In this document: one piece after another, positions 54,645 to 62,708 of the stretch | How positions within the stretch are numbered: position 1 is the stretch's first letter | How the letters are laid out: each line of letters starts with the position of its first letter | Source: Variovorax sp. MHTC-1 | Lineage (GTDB): Bacteria > Pseudomonadota > Gammaproteobacteria > Burkholderiales > Burkholderiaceae_C | NCBI RefSeq assembly: GCF_003984645.1 | Contig: NZ_RWKI01000001.1 | Coordinates: 186,001 to 250,000, forward strand | Direction: 5' to 3' | DNA: 64,000 nucleotides | Position numbers and translations under genes: made by a program | Notes under the pieces: model-generated | Seen by the model: only the letters and a program-made list of their open reading frames with translations | The model's database searches: none | What the model was told of the DNA's origin: nothing

Positions 54645-54689
54645 ATGAAATCTATTCACGCCGAACGCACCTCGAGGTGCCGCCGATGA
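54645..54689 (+). CDS. Possible 14-codon leader peptide before luxR
   Basis: A small frame, MKSIHAERTSRCRR, whose TGA overlaps the ATG of the LuxR-type gene (ATGA at 54,686-54,689). It is preceded by a short hairpin (54,623-54,627 with 54,632-54,636). It could couple translation of the regulator. The ribosome site is weak, so it may be chance. Confidence 0.3.
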   Translation: MKSIHAERTSRCRR

Positions 54690-55627
54690 TTCTTTCGTCG
54701 TTGCTGCAGCGCGCCGCCGCTTCCTCGCTCGATCCCGATGCGGATCTCGCGCAGTCCGGGCGCGACCCGCGGCCCGAGCTCGAGGGACCGCAGCCGCATC
54801 TCTACGCGGACGAGGACCTGTCGGCGATACCGTCGATGGCCAGGGGCCGCGCGGAGCCGTCGGGCATCGTCGGCGAGCTGGTCGAGGCGGGCGATGTGGA
54901 GGCGCGCGCGCGCCTCGTGCGCGGCCTGCTGCACCAGCTCGGCTTCGAGTGGCTGGGCTACGGCGCCGTCACTTTCATGGCGGGCAGCCTGTGGCCGCTG
55001 AGTTTCTTCACCAGCTATGCCAACGCCGGATGGATGCGGCGCTACTTCGCGTACCGGCACTACCAGGTCGACACGCGGCACCAGGATGCGCCGGCCTCGA
55101 GCCTGCCGCTGATCTGGGATGTCGGCCAGCTGGAGGCACAGCTCGACCGCTCCGATCGTCCGGCCCAGCGCCGGCAGTTCATCGAGGACCTGCATGCGAG
55201 CGGCATCCGCAGCGGGCTGTTCCTTCGCCTCGCTTCGCCCACTCACGTCAACGAGCACACGCTGATCAGCCTCCTGTCCAGCACGCCCGGACGCGATTGG
55301 ATCGACGGCGGCGTGACGGGCCGTGCGCTGCTGCTCAGCCTGAGCGTGCATGAGTACCTGTCGCGCCATACGCGCCTGCCGGCGGCGCCTGCGGCGGCGC
55401 GCATCGACTTGTCGCAGCTCTCGCCCACGCAGCAGTACATCCTCGAACACCTGCTGCAGGGCCGCAGCGACAAGGAGATCGCCTACCGCCTGCAGCTGTC
55501 GGCGCACACGGTGGACTACCACATGCGCCAATTGCGACGGCGCTTCTCGGCACGCAACAGGGTTCAGTTGGTGAAGGCCGCGACGCAATCGCAGTTCGGC
55601 GAGAGCAACTTCGGCATGGTCGGATAG
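54686..55627 (+). CDS. LuxR-type solo regulator with autoinducer-binding-like domain
   Basis: A 313-residue regulator. The C-terminal helix-turn-helix of the GerE/LuxR type is clear (about 243-295, LSPTQQYILEHLLQGRSDKE, then LSAHTVDYHMRQLRRRFSA). The N-terminal region resembles an autoinducer-binding domain (WMRRYFAYRHYQVDTR, with Trp116, Tyr120 and Asp129). The Pro that normally follows the conserved Asp is Thr130. An extra N-terminal stretch of about 60 residues precedes it. No luxI homologue is present. ATG 54,686 is preferred to GTG 54,677. It probably controls the adjacent NRPS operon (inference). Confidence 0.88.
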   Translation: MILSSLLQRAAASSLDPDADLAQSGRDPRPELEGPQPHLYADEDLSAIPSMARGRAEPSGIVGELVEAGDVEARARLVRGLLHQLGFEWLGYGAVTFMAGSLWPLSFFTSYANAGWMRRYFAYRHYQVDTRHQDAPASSLPLIWDVGQLEAQLDRSDRPAQRRQFIEDLHASGIRSGLFLRLASPTHVNEHTLISLLSSTPGRDWIDGGVTGRALLLSLSVHEYLSRHTRLPAAPAAARIDLSQLSPTQQYILEHLLQGRSDKEIAYRLQLSAHTVDYHMRQLRRRFSARNRVQLVKAATQSQFGESNFGMVG

Positions 55628-55632
55628 GCCTC

Positions 55633-55656
55633 GGGCCTGTTAGCGTTAACAGCCCC
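55633..55656. terminator. Bidirectional terminator hairpin, remnant of the miniature element
   Basis: A 10-bp stem with one mismatch (55,633-55,642 with 55,647-55,656) and GCGT loop, between the convergent luxR and aldo/keto reductase stops. Its two halves equal the outer ends of the 14,177-14,448 element (GGGCCTGTTA and a TAGCGTTAAC-type end), so it looks like an internally deleted copy. The terminal CTA supplies the reductase stop codon. Confidence 0.55.
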
Positions 55657-56687
55657 TAGACCGGTACCGGACTGCGCTCCGAGAATTGCCCGTTCCAGTA
55701 GGGGTAGTAGGGGTAGGGCGGCGTGACGGCGCTCGCCGCATCGAGGCGCGCAACCTGCATCGTCGTGAGCTTCCAGCCGAGCGCGCCGAGGTTCTGCTTC
55801 AACTGATCCTCGTCGCGCGCACCGATCAGCACGCTCGAAACCGTGGGCCGCTGCAGCAGCCAGTTGAGCGCGATCTGCGGCAGCGTCTTGCCGGTCTCCT
55901 CGGCCACCTGATCCATCGCATCGATCACGCGGTACAGGCGCTCGTCGTCCACCGGCGGCGCGAAGCCGGCCGTATCGTGCAGCCGGCTGCCCGCGGGCAG
56001 CGGCCGGCCGCGCCGGATCTTGCCGGTGAGGCGGCCCCAGCCCAGCGGGCTCCAGACGATCGCGCCCACGCCCTGGTCGATGGCGAGCGGCATCAGCTCC
56101 CATTCGTAGTCGCGTCCTACCAGCGAGTAGTAAGTCTGGTTCGCGACGTAGCGCGAAAGGCCCAGGCGGTCCGACGCGGCCAGCGACTTCATCAGCTGCC
56201 AGCCCGAGAAATTGGAGACGCCGATATGGCGCACCTTGCCGGCGCGCACCAAATCGTCGAGCGTGCCCACCACCTGCTCCACCGGCGTCATGGCATCGAA
56301 GGCGTGCAGCTGCAGCAGGTCGATGTAGTCGGTGCCCAGCCGCTTGAGCGCCGCGTCGGTGCCGGCTATCAGGTGATGGCGCGAGGAGCCGACGTCGTTG
56401 GGACCGTCGCCCGCGCGCAGCGAGAGCTTGGTCGAGAGGATCACCTTGTCGCGCCGGCCCTGCACCGCGGCGCCGAGAATCGATTCGGAGGCGCCGCTCG
56501 AGTACACGTCGGCGCTGTCGAAGAGGTTGACGCCGGCCTCGAGGCAGATGTCGACGATGCGGCGCGCGCCGGCGACGTCGGTGTTGCCCCAGGCGCTGAA
56601 GAGCGGGCCCTGGCCGCCGAAAGTGCCGGCGCCGAAGCCGAGGGCCGGCACCTTGAAGCCGGAGTTGCCGAGATAGCGATGTTCCAT
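55656..56687 (-). CDS. Aldo/keto reductase
   Basis: NADPH-dependent aldo/keto reductase, 343 aa, with the family start MEHRYLGNSGFKVPALGFGA, the catalytic-Tyr region LFDSADVYSSGASESILG, GSSRHHLIAG with the catalytic His region, and the cofactor segment SVLIGARDEDQLKQNL. It belongs to the YajO/Tas-like group. It converges with luxR and is 29 bp downstream of the MFS gene on the same strand. Confidence 0.93.
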   Translation of the reverse strand: MEHRYLGNSGFKVPALGFGAGTFGGQGPLFSAWGNTDVAGARRIVDICLEAGVNLFDSADVYSSGASESILGAAVQGRRDKVILSTKLSLRAGDGPNDVGSSRHHLIAGTDAALKRLGTDYIDLLQLHAFDAMTPVEQVVGTLDDLVRAGKVRHIGVSNFSGWQLMKSLAASDRLGLSRYVANQTYYSLVGRDYEWELMPLAIDQGVGAIVWSPLGWGRLTGKIRRGRPLPAGSRLHDTAGFAPPVDDERLYRVIDAMDQVAEETGKTLPQIALNWLLQRPTVSSVLIGARDEDQLKQNLGALGWKLTTMQVARLDAASAVTPPYPYYPYWNGQFSERSPVPV

Positions 56688-56716
56688 GACGAGTCCTTAG
56701 GGTTGGAATGAATGAT

Positions 56717-57901
56717 TCAGCTGCGGACGGGCGCGCAGGCCAGCGGCAGTTCGCGCCGATCGAGCGCACGGCTCCAGAGCGCGACCGCGAGGCCAGCGAG
56801 CGTGAGCAGTGCGGCTACCCAGCCGAGCGCGCCGAGCCCCGGGCCGCGGTCGATCACCACGCCGCCGACCCAGGCGCCGAGCGCATTGCCGAGGTTGAAA
56901 GCCGCGATGTTGAGGCTGGATGCCAGGTTCTGCCCGGCGCCGGATGCTTTCTCGAGCACGCGCAGCTGCAGCGGCGCGACGGTCGCGAAGGCGGCGATGC
57001 CGAGCAGGCCGACGAACAGCGCCGCCGTCACGCCCGAGTGGAGCGCCGGCTCCATCACGGCCAGCACCACGGCGAGCGCCGCCAGGGTGCCCAGCACGGC
57101 CGGCATCAGCGAGCGGTCGGCCAGCCTGCCGCCCAGGATGTTGCCCACCGCGAGGCCGACGCCGAGCAGCAGGATCGGCGACACAGCGGCCTCGGACAAG
57201 CCGGTGATGCGGGTCAGGAGCGGCTGGATGTAGGTGAACACCGCGAACACGCCGGCAAAGCCGAGCACCGTCATCGCGAGCCCGAGCAGCACCTGCGGCC
57301 GGGCCAGCACCGCGAGCTCGTCGGCGAGCGAGGCGGGCGCCTGCTTGTCGGCGGCCCGATCGCGCGGCACGAAGACCGCAAGCACCGCGAAGGCGAAGAC
57401 GCCGATCAGTGCCACGGCCCAGAAGGTCGAGCGCCAGCCGAAGTGCAGGCCCAGCCAGGCGCCGGCCGGCACGCCGAGCATGGTCGCGGCCGTGAGGCCG
57501 GTGAACATGACCGCGATCGCCGAGGCGCGCTTCTCCGGCGCGACCAGGCCCGTGGCCACCACCGCGCCGACGCCGAAGAAGGTGCCGTGCGCGAGCGAGG
57601 TGATCACGCGCGCAGCCATCAGCATCTCGTAGTTGGGCGCCAATGCACAGGCGATGTTGCCGAGCGTGAAGATCGCCATCAGCGCGAGCAGCACGGTCTT
57701 GCGCGGCACGCGCCGCGTGGCGATGGTGAGCAGCGGCGCGCCGACTGCGACCCCGAGCGCGTAGCCGGAGATCAACAGGCCGGCGGCCGCGATGGAGACA
57801 TGAAGATCCGCCGAGACCTGCAGCAGCAGGCCCATGATGACGAATTCGGTGGTGCCTATTCCGAAGGCACCGGCGGTGAGGGCGAGGAGGGCGACAGGCA
57901 T
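56717..57901 (-). CDS. MFS transporter, DHA1 (AraJ/PbuE-like) family
   Basis: Twelve-helix major facilitator, 394 aa, with the family N-terminus ALTAGAFGIGTTEFVIMGLL and the loop 2-3 motif ATRRVPRKTVLL. This group exports sugars, purines or drugs. It precedes the aldo/keto reductase by 29 bp, so the two form an operon. It is divergent from the toxin-antitoxin pair; the 140-bp gap has TTGACT at 57,934-57,939 but no clear promoter toward this gene. Confidence 0.93.
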   Translation of the reverse strand: MPVALLALTAGAFGIGTTEFVIMGLLLQVSADLHVSIAAAGLLISGYALGVAVGAPLLTIATRRVPRKTVLLALMAIFTLGNIACALAPNYEMLMAARVITSLAHGTFFGVGAVVATGLVAPEKRASAIAVMFTGLTAATMLGVPAGAWLGLHFGWRSTFWAVALIGVFAFAVLAVFVPRDRAADKQAPASLADELAVLARPQVLLGLAMTVLGFAGVFAVFTYIQPLLTRITGLSEAAVSPILLLGVGLAVGNILGGRLADRSLMPAVLGTLAALAVVLAVMEPALHSGVTAALFVGLLGIAAFATVAPLQLRVLEKASGAGQNLASSLNIAAFNLGNALGAWVGGVVIDRGPGLGALGWVAALLTLAGLAVALWSRALDRRELPLACAPVRS

Positions 57902-58015
57902 GATGCTTCGTACTGTGCGGGCATCGAAGTGTCTTGACTAGGATGGCTGATGGACAAGCATTGATGAGTTGAAGTCAACAATGCAGGCGCCAGGGCATAC
58001 ACCCGGCATTCGGCA

Positions 58016-58035
58016 TAGAATGTACAGACCGTACA
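58016..58035 (+). promoter_or_regulatory. Toxin-antitoxin promoter and operator
   Basis: A -10-like TAGAAT (58,016-58,021) overlaps a perfect inverted repeat TGTAC-N5-GTACA (58,021-58,035), which ends two bases before the AAGGAG ribosome site. Antitoxins of this kind bind such palindromes to repress their own operon; the location fits autorepression. Confidence 0.6.
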
Positions 58036-58047
58036 GAAGGAGTGAAC

Positions 58048-58296
58048 ATGTCGTTGCGAACCGTCGGGCTCGAACAGGGCCGCAATACGCTGCCGGAACT
58101 CGCTTCCCGCGCGCACTCAGGGGAACCGAGCCTCCTCACGCGGCACGGCAAGCCCTACGCCGCGATCGTGTCGCCCGACGTGCTGATGAGGTCGAGGCCG
58201 CGCACGCGTTTCCTGAGCTTGCGCGGCACCGGCAAGGGGCTCTGGGGCGCCTCACCTTCGCAGGCGATAGCCGACGCTCGCAGCGAGTGGGACTGA
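58048..58296 (+). CDS. Phd/YefM-type antitoxin
   Basis: Prevent-host-death family antitoxin, 82 aa. The N-terminus carries the DNA-binding fold (LRTVGLEQGRNTLPELASRA, LLTRHGKPYAAIVSPDVL). The C-terminal tail (ASPSQAIADARSEWD) would wrap the toxin. ATG 58,048 is preferred to GTG 58,042 because of the AAGGAG site. It is directly followed by the PIN toxin with no gap. Confidence 0.88.
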   Translation: MSLRTVGLEQGRNTLPELASRAHSGEPSLLTRHGKPYAAIVSPDVLMRSRPRTRFLSLRGTGKGLWGASPSQAIADARSEWD

Positions 58297-58791
58297 GTGG
58301 CTGCCGCACGCGCGAAGCAGGCGGTACGCAAGCCACGGCCGCGCAAGACGGTTGCGGCCGCATCGCTATGGGGTGGTCTGCGCGGCGGCGATCTCGTCGT
58401 CGTGGATTCGGCCCCGCTCATCTACCTGCTCGACGACCATCCGGACTTTGCGCCCATGTTCGAGGGCCTGTTCGAACTGCACGCACAAAGCGTGATCCAG
58501 ATTGCAATCTCGACAATCGCCATGGCGGAAGTCCTCGCTGGCCCTTTCAAGCACGGTCAGGACGTATTGGCGAAGCGCTATGAAAAAGCAATGGCCGGAT
58601 TCGATGTGGTTCCTGTTTCTCAGGAGATTGCCGTGACCGCTGCGCGCATCCGCGCGAGCACGGGGCTGCGCTTGCCAGACGCGATGCAGGCCGCTACCGC
58701 TCTGGAGATCGGTGCGATTGCCTTGGTGACGCACGAGCGCGATTTTTCTCGGCTGGCGGACTTGCGCGTCCTCCTCGGCGACAGCGTCTAG
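58297..58791 (+). CDS. PIN domain toxin (VapC-like ribonuclease)
   Basis: PIN-domain endoribonuclease toxin, 164 aa from GTG 58,297. The acidic metal-binding residues are visible: Asp37 (VVVDSAPLIYLL), Glu78 (AMAEVLAG), Asp128 (LRLPDAMQAATAL) and Asp149 (THERDFSRL). About 35 basic, low-complexity N-terminal residues precede the domain, so a later start is possible. It is coupled to the antitoxin. Confidence 0.88.
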   Translation: MAAARAKQAVRKPRPRKTVAAASLWGGLRGGDLVVVDSAPLIYLLDDHPDFAPMFEGLFELHAQSVIQIAISTIAMAEVLAGPFKHGQDVLAKRYEKAMAGFDVVPVSQEIAVTAARIRASTGLRLPDAMQAATALEIGAIALVTHERDFSRLADLRVLLGDSV

Positions 58792-58806
58792 CCAATCGCC
58801 ACCGAC

Positions 58807-59727
58807 ATGCCCCGCATCGACGTGAACCGTTCCGGCGAAATGGAGGCCTTCGTCCAGGTCGTCGACCGCGGCAGCTTCTCGGCCGGCGCGCGCGTGCTGG
58901 GCATGACGCCTTCGGCCGTCAGCAAGCTGGTCGCGCGGCTGGAGGCGCGGCTGGCCACGCAGCTGGTGCACCGCTCCACGCGCAAGCTGCAGCTTACGCC
59001 CGAGGGCCAGAATTTCTACGAGCGCAGCGTGCGCGTGCTGGCCGACATGGACGAGGCCGAGCGCTGCGCAGCGGCCGGCGCCGCGCCGCGCGGGCGCGTG
59101 CGCATCAACGCCAGCATCTCCTTCGGCCACCTTCTGCTGATGCCGCTGGTGCCGCGCTTCCTCGAACTGCATCCGCAGGTGACGCTGGACATCGTGCTGA
59201 CCGATCGCGTGGTCGACCTGATGGACGAGCGCACCGACGTCGCGATCCGCTGGGGCCCGCTGCCGCCCTCCGACCTGGTGGCGCGCCATCTCTTCGACAC
59301 GGGCCAAGCCATCGTCGCATCGCCCGCCTACCTGGAGCGCTACGGCACGCCGCGCACGCCGCAGGAGCTGGAAGCGCACAACCGCATCGGCTCCAGCTAC
59401 CACCGCAGCGTACCCGACTGGCCGCTGGTGGTCGACGGGCGCCCGATCGACATGCCGGTCGTGGGCTCGGTGCGTGCCGGCGATGGCGAAACGCTGCGCC
59501 GGTTGGTGCTGGAAGGCGTCGGGTTCGGCCGGCTCTCGCTCTATCACATCCAGCCCGACATCGAGGCCGGCCGGCTGGTGCCGGTGCTGGAGGAATTCAA
59601 TCCGCGCGACATGACGCCGGTGCATGCCGTCTACCTCGGCAAGCCCGGCCGCCTGCCGGCGCGAGTGCGCGCCGTGCTCGACCACCTGTCGGCGCAGCTC
59701 GCCGACAATAGCTGGGCACGACCATGA
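58807..59727 (+). CDS. LysR family transcriptional regulator
   Basis: LysR-type regulator, 306 aa. The winged helix-turn-helix is at residues about 8-66 (MEAFVQVVDRGSFSAGARVL, TPSAVSKLVARLEARL) and the effector domain follows. It sits only 15 bp after the PIN toxin on the same strand, and its stop overlaps the pqiA start (ATGA). It therefore lacks the usual divergent target, and it may be expressed with, and control, the pqi operon. Confidence 0.92.
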   Translation: MPRIDVNRSGEMEAFVQVVDRGSFSAGARVLGMTPSAVSKLVARLEARLATQLVHRSTRKLQLTPEGQNFYERSVRVLADMDEAERCAAAGAAPRGRVRINASISFGHLLLMPLVPRFLELHPQVTLDIVLTDRVVDLMDERTDVAIRWGPLPPSDLVARHLFDTGQAIVASPAYLERYGTPRTPQELEAHNRIGSSYHRSVPDWPLVVDGRPIDMPVVGSVRAGDGETLRRLVLEGVGFGRLSLYHIQPDIEAGRLVPVLEEFNPRDMTPVHAVYLGKPGRLPARVRAVLDHLSAQLADNSWARP

Positions 59728-60347
59728 AGGAAGTTCCCGACGCCATCGTCTGCGAGGGCTGCGACGCCGTCTACCGCCGCACGCCGCTGCGCCCGCGCGA
59801 GGCCTCGCACTGCGCGCGCTGCGGCACCGAGCTCGACCGGCATGCGGGCGACCAGGGCGCGCGCGTGCTGCCGCTCACGGTGGCGAGCCTGATCCTGTTC
59901 GCGATCGCCAACCTGTTTCCGATCGTCGAGATCGAGTTGCGCGGCCTCAGCAGCCAGACCACGCTGGCCGGCGCGGTGATCGTGCTCACCGGCGAGGGCA
60001 TGTCGGTGGTGGCGCTGCTGGTGCTGGCCACCACCATCCTCTTTCCCTTGCTGCAGCTGTGCATCCTGTTCTACCTACTGGTGCCGATGGCGCGCGAGCG
60101 GCGGCCGGCCGGCTTCGGCGTGCTGGTCCGGATCCTGCAATCGCTCAGGCCGTGGGGAATGATCGAGGTCTTTCTGCTCGGCGTGCTGGTGGCCATCGTC
60201 AAGCTCTCGAGCCTGGCGCAGGTGGTGGCCGGACCGGCGCTGTGGGGCTTCATGGGCCTCACGGTGCTGTTGACGGCGGTGCTGTCCTTCAACCCGCGCA
60301 CCTTCTGGGAAATGGCCTTCGAGCCGCGGCCGGGACAGAAGGCATGA
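59724..60347 (+). CDS. pqiA: Paraquat-inducible protein A domain protein (first)
   Basis: PqiA-type inner-membrane protein, 207 aa. Two CxxC pairs at the N-terminus (CEGC, CARC) resemble a zinc or rubredoxin-like knuckle, followed by four hydrophobic helices (VASLILFAIANLFPIVEIEL onward). Escherichia coli PqiA is one protein with two such halves; here they are separate, overlapping genes. PqiA works with PqiB and PqiC in lipid movement between membranes. Confidence 0.88.
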   Translation: MKEVPDAIVCEGCDAVYRRTPLRPREASHCARCGTELDRHAGDQGARVLPLTVASLILFAIANLFPIVEIELRGLSSQTTLAGAVIVLTGEGMSVVALLVLATTILFPLLQLCILFYLLVPMARERRPAGFGVLVRILQSLRPWGMIEVFLLGVLVAIVKLSSLAQVVAGPALWGFMGLTVLLTAVLSFNPRTFWEMAFEPRPGQKA

Positions 60348-61024
60348 CGGCGACGGCGCCGATCATCAGGACGGCGGCGCGGCTCGGACTCCTGAGCTGC
60401 CGCCATTGCGGCACCGTCTGGCAGGGCGCCGCCGAGGGCGAGGCCTGCGGGCGCTGCGGCACGCACCTGCATCGCCGCAAGCCCCACAGTATCCAGCGCA
60501 CCTGGGCCTTGCTGATCGCGGCCTGCATCATGTATGTGCCGGCCAACCTGCTGCCGGTGATGATCACCAAGAGCCTGCTGGGCACGCAGTACGACACGAT
60601 CCTCTCCGGCGTGATCTACTTCTGGGTCTCGGGCGCCTATGGGCTGGCGGCGATCATCTTCATCGCCAGCTTCCTGGTGCCGCTGTTCAAGCTGACGGCG
60701 CTGATGCTGCTGGCTTACATGGCCCAGCGGCACAGCCCCGCCGGCCAACTCGAACGCGCGCGGCTCTATCGCATCCTCGAGGTGGTCGGCCGCTGGTCGA
60801 TGCTCGACGTCTTCGTGGTGTCGCTGTTGGCCGGCCTGGTGCGCATCCAGGGCTTCGCCGAGATCACGGCGGGCGTCGGCATCGCCGCATTCGGCGCGGT
60901 GGTGGTGCTGACGATGCTGGCCTCGCTGAGCTTCGATCCGCGCCTCACCTGGGACAGCAAGGACGTCATGGAAGAAGCGGAACCCGCGCACGACATGCAC
61001 GGAAGAAAAGAAGGGATTGCATGA
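60344..61024 (+). CDS. pqiA: Paraquat-inducible protein A domain protein (second)
   Basis: Second PqiA half, 226 aa, with CRHC and CGRC pairs and four helices (ALLIAACIMYVPANLLPVMI; GVIYFWVSGAYGLAAIIF). It overlaps the first half by 4 bp. The pair is presumably equivalent to the two halves of full-length PqiA. The 58-bp gap to pqiB contains a reverse-oriented piece of the dispersed repeat. Confidence 0.88.
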   Translation: MTATAPIIRTAARLGLLSCRHCGTVWQGAAEGEACGRCGTHLHRRKPHSIQRTWALLIAACIMYVPANLLPVMITKSLLGTQYDTILSGVIYFWVSGAYGLAAIIFIASFLVPLFKLTALMLLAYMAQRHSPAGQLERARLYRILEVVGRWSMLDVFVVSLLAGLVRIQGFAEITAGVGIAAFGAVVVLTMLASLSFDPRLTWDSKDVMEEAEPAHDMHGRKEGIA

Positions 61025-61027
61025 GCC

Positions 61028-61047
61028 CCGCCCGGCCGCCCGAAGGG
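61028..61047 (-). repeat. Dispersed repeat fragment, reverse copy
   Basis: Exact reverse complement of the 20-mer at 4574-4593 of copy A. It lies in the short gap between the second pqiA gene and pqiB, so it does not interrupt either gene, but it may alter coupling in the operon. Confidence 0.65.
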
Positions 61048-61082
61048 GTTCGCACCGCAATGCGTAGCACGGAGGTTGCCCA

Positions 61083-62708
61083 ATGAGCGACGAAGACAAG
61101 ACGCCACCGCTGGCCGAACCGGTCGTCGCCAGGCGCCGCAACTGGCTGCCTTCGCTGATCTGGCTGATTCCCATCGTGGCGGCGCTGGTCGGCATCGCGC
61201 TGGTCGCCCGCATCCTGCTCGATCGCGGGCCCGAAGTGGTGCTGACCTTCAAGACCGCCGAGGGACTGGAAGCGGGCAAGACCGCGGTCAAGTACAAGGA
61301 CGTGCAGATCGGCACGGTGCAGACCATTCGGCTGGCCAACGATCGCTCGCATGTGCGCGTGCTGGTGCAGCTCACCAAGGAGGCCAAGGGCTTCACTGCC
61401 GCCGACACGCGCTTCTGGGTGGTGCGGCCGCGGCTCGACACCTCGGGCATCTCGGGCCTCGGCACCTTGCTGTCGGGCGCCTACATCGGCGCGGACGCGG
61501 GCAGCTCGAAGGAGACGGCCGGCGAGTTCACCGGGCTCGAGGTGCCGCCGATCGTCACGCGTGACGCCTCGGGGCGGCAGTACCTGCTGCGCGCACACGA
61601 CGTGGGCTCGCTCGACATCGGCTCGCCGGTCTACTTCAGGCGCATCAAGGTGGGCCAGCTCGCGGCCTACGAACTCGACGGCGACGGCCGCGGCGTCACG
61701 CTGCGCGTGTTCATCAATGCGCCCTACGACAAGTTGGTCGGCGTCAACACGCGCTTCTGGCATGCGAGCGGCCTCGATGTGGAACTGAGCGCGAGCGGCG
61801 TCAAGCTGCGCACCCAGTCGCTGGCCACGGTGCTTCTCGGCGGCATCGCCTTCCAGGCGCCCGACGATGCGATGGGCCCGGCGGCGCAGGAAAACGCCGC
61901 GTTCACGCTGGCCGCCGACGAAACCACGGCGATGAAGGCACCGGACGGGCCCTCGCAGACGCTGCTCTTGTACTTCAACCAGTCGCTGCGCGGCCTGTCC
62001 CCGGGCGCGGTGGTCGATTTCCGCGGCGTGGAGATCGGCGAGGTCAAATCCATCGGCGTCGAGTTCGACCGCCAGGAGAACCAGTTCAAGATGCCGGTGC
62101 TGATTCAGGTCTATCCCGATCGCCTGCGCCGCGGCGCAGGCCACGAGCCGGACGAGTCGCGCTATGCGCAGACCGATCGCCTGCGCTTCCTGGTCGCCAA
62201 GGGGCTGCGGGCGCAGCTTCGCACGGGCAACCTGCTCACGGGCCAGGTGTACGTGGCGCTCGACTTCTTCCCGAAGGCGCCGCCGGCGAAGATCGACATC
62301 AACCAGAACCCGATCGAGATGCCGACGGTGCCCAACAGCCTGGACGAGATCCAGGCGCAGATCGGCGAGATCGCCAGCAAGCTCAACAAGGTGCCGTTCG
62401 AGGAGATCGGCTCCGATCTGCGCAAATCCCTGGCCACGCTCAACAAGACGCTCGGCAGCGCCGAGCAGCTCGCGGGCCGGCTGAACAACGACGTCGCACC
62501 CGAGATGACGGCCGCGATGAAGGATGTGCGCAAGACGCTCAATGCCGCCGACAAGACGCTGGCCGACGATTCGCCGCTGCAGCAGGACCTGCGCCAGACT
62601 CTACAGGAGGTCGCGCGCGCGGCCGGGTCGCTGCGCATCCTGACCGACTACCTCGAACGCCATCCTGAATCGCTGATTCGCGGCAAGCCGGAGGACAAGA
62701 AGAGATGA
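61083..62708 (+). CDS. pqiB: Intermembrane transport protein PqiB (MCE family)
   Basis: MCE/MlaD-family protein, 541 aa. It has an N-terminal membrane helix (about residues 20-42, LPSLIWLIPIVAALVGIALV), three MCE repeats (beginning near residues 48, 165 and 295) and a C-terminal helical stretch (EIQAQIGEIASKLNKVPFEE) that would build the periplasm-spanning tube. It carries lipids between inner and outer membranes with PqiA and PqiC. Confidence 0.93.
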   Translation: MSDEDKTPPLAEPVVARRRNWLPSLIWLIPIVAALVGIALVARILLDRGPEVVLTFKTAEGLEAGKTAVKYKDVQIGTVQTIRLANDRSHVRVLVQLTKEAKGFTAADTRFWVVRPRLDTSGISGLGTLLSGAYIGADAGSSKETAGEFTGLEVPPIVTRDASGRQYLLRAHDVGSLDIGSPVYFRRIKVGQLAAYELDGDGRGVTLRVFINAPYDKLVGVNTRFWHASGLDVELSASGVKLRTQSLATVLLGGIAFQAPDDAMGPAAQENAAFTLAADETTAMKAPDGPSQTLLLYFNQSLRGLSPGAVVDFRGVEIGEVKSIGVEFDRQENQFKMPVLIQVYPDRLRRGAGHEPDESRYAQTDRLRFLVAKGLRAQLRTGNLLTGQVYVALDFFPKAPPAKIDINQNPIEMPTVPNSLDEIQAQIGEIASKLNKVPFEEIGSDLRKSLATLNKTLGSAEQLAGRLNNDVAPEMTAAMKDVRKTLNAADKTLADDSPLQQDLRQTLQEVARAAGSLRILTDYLERHPESLIRGKPEDKKR

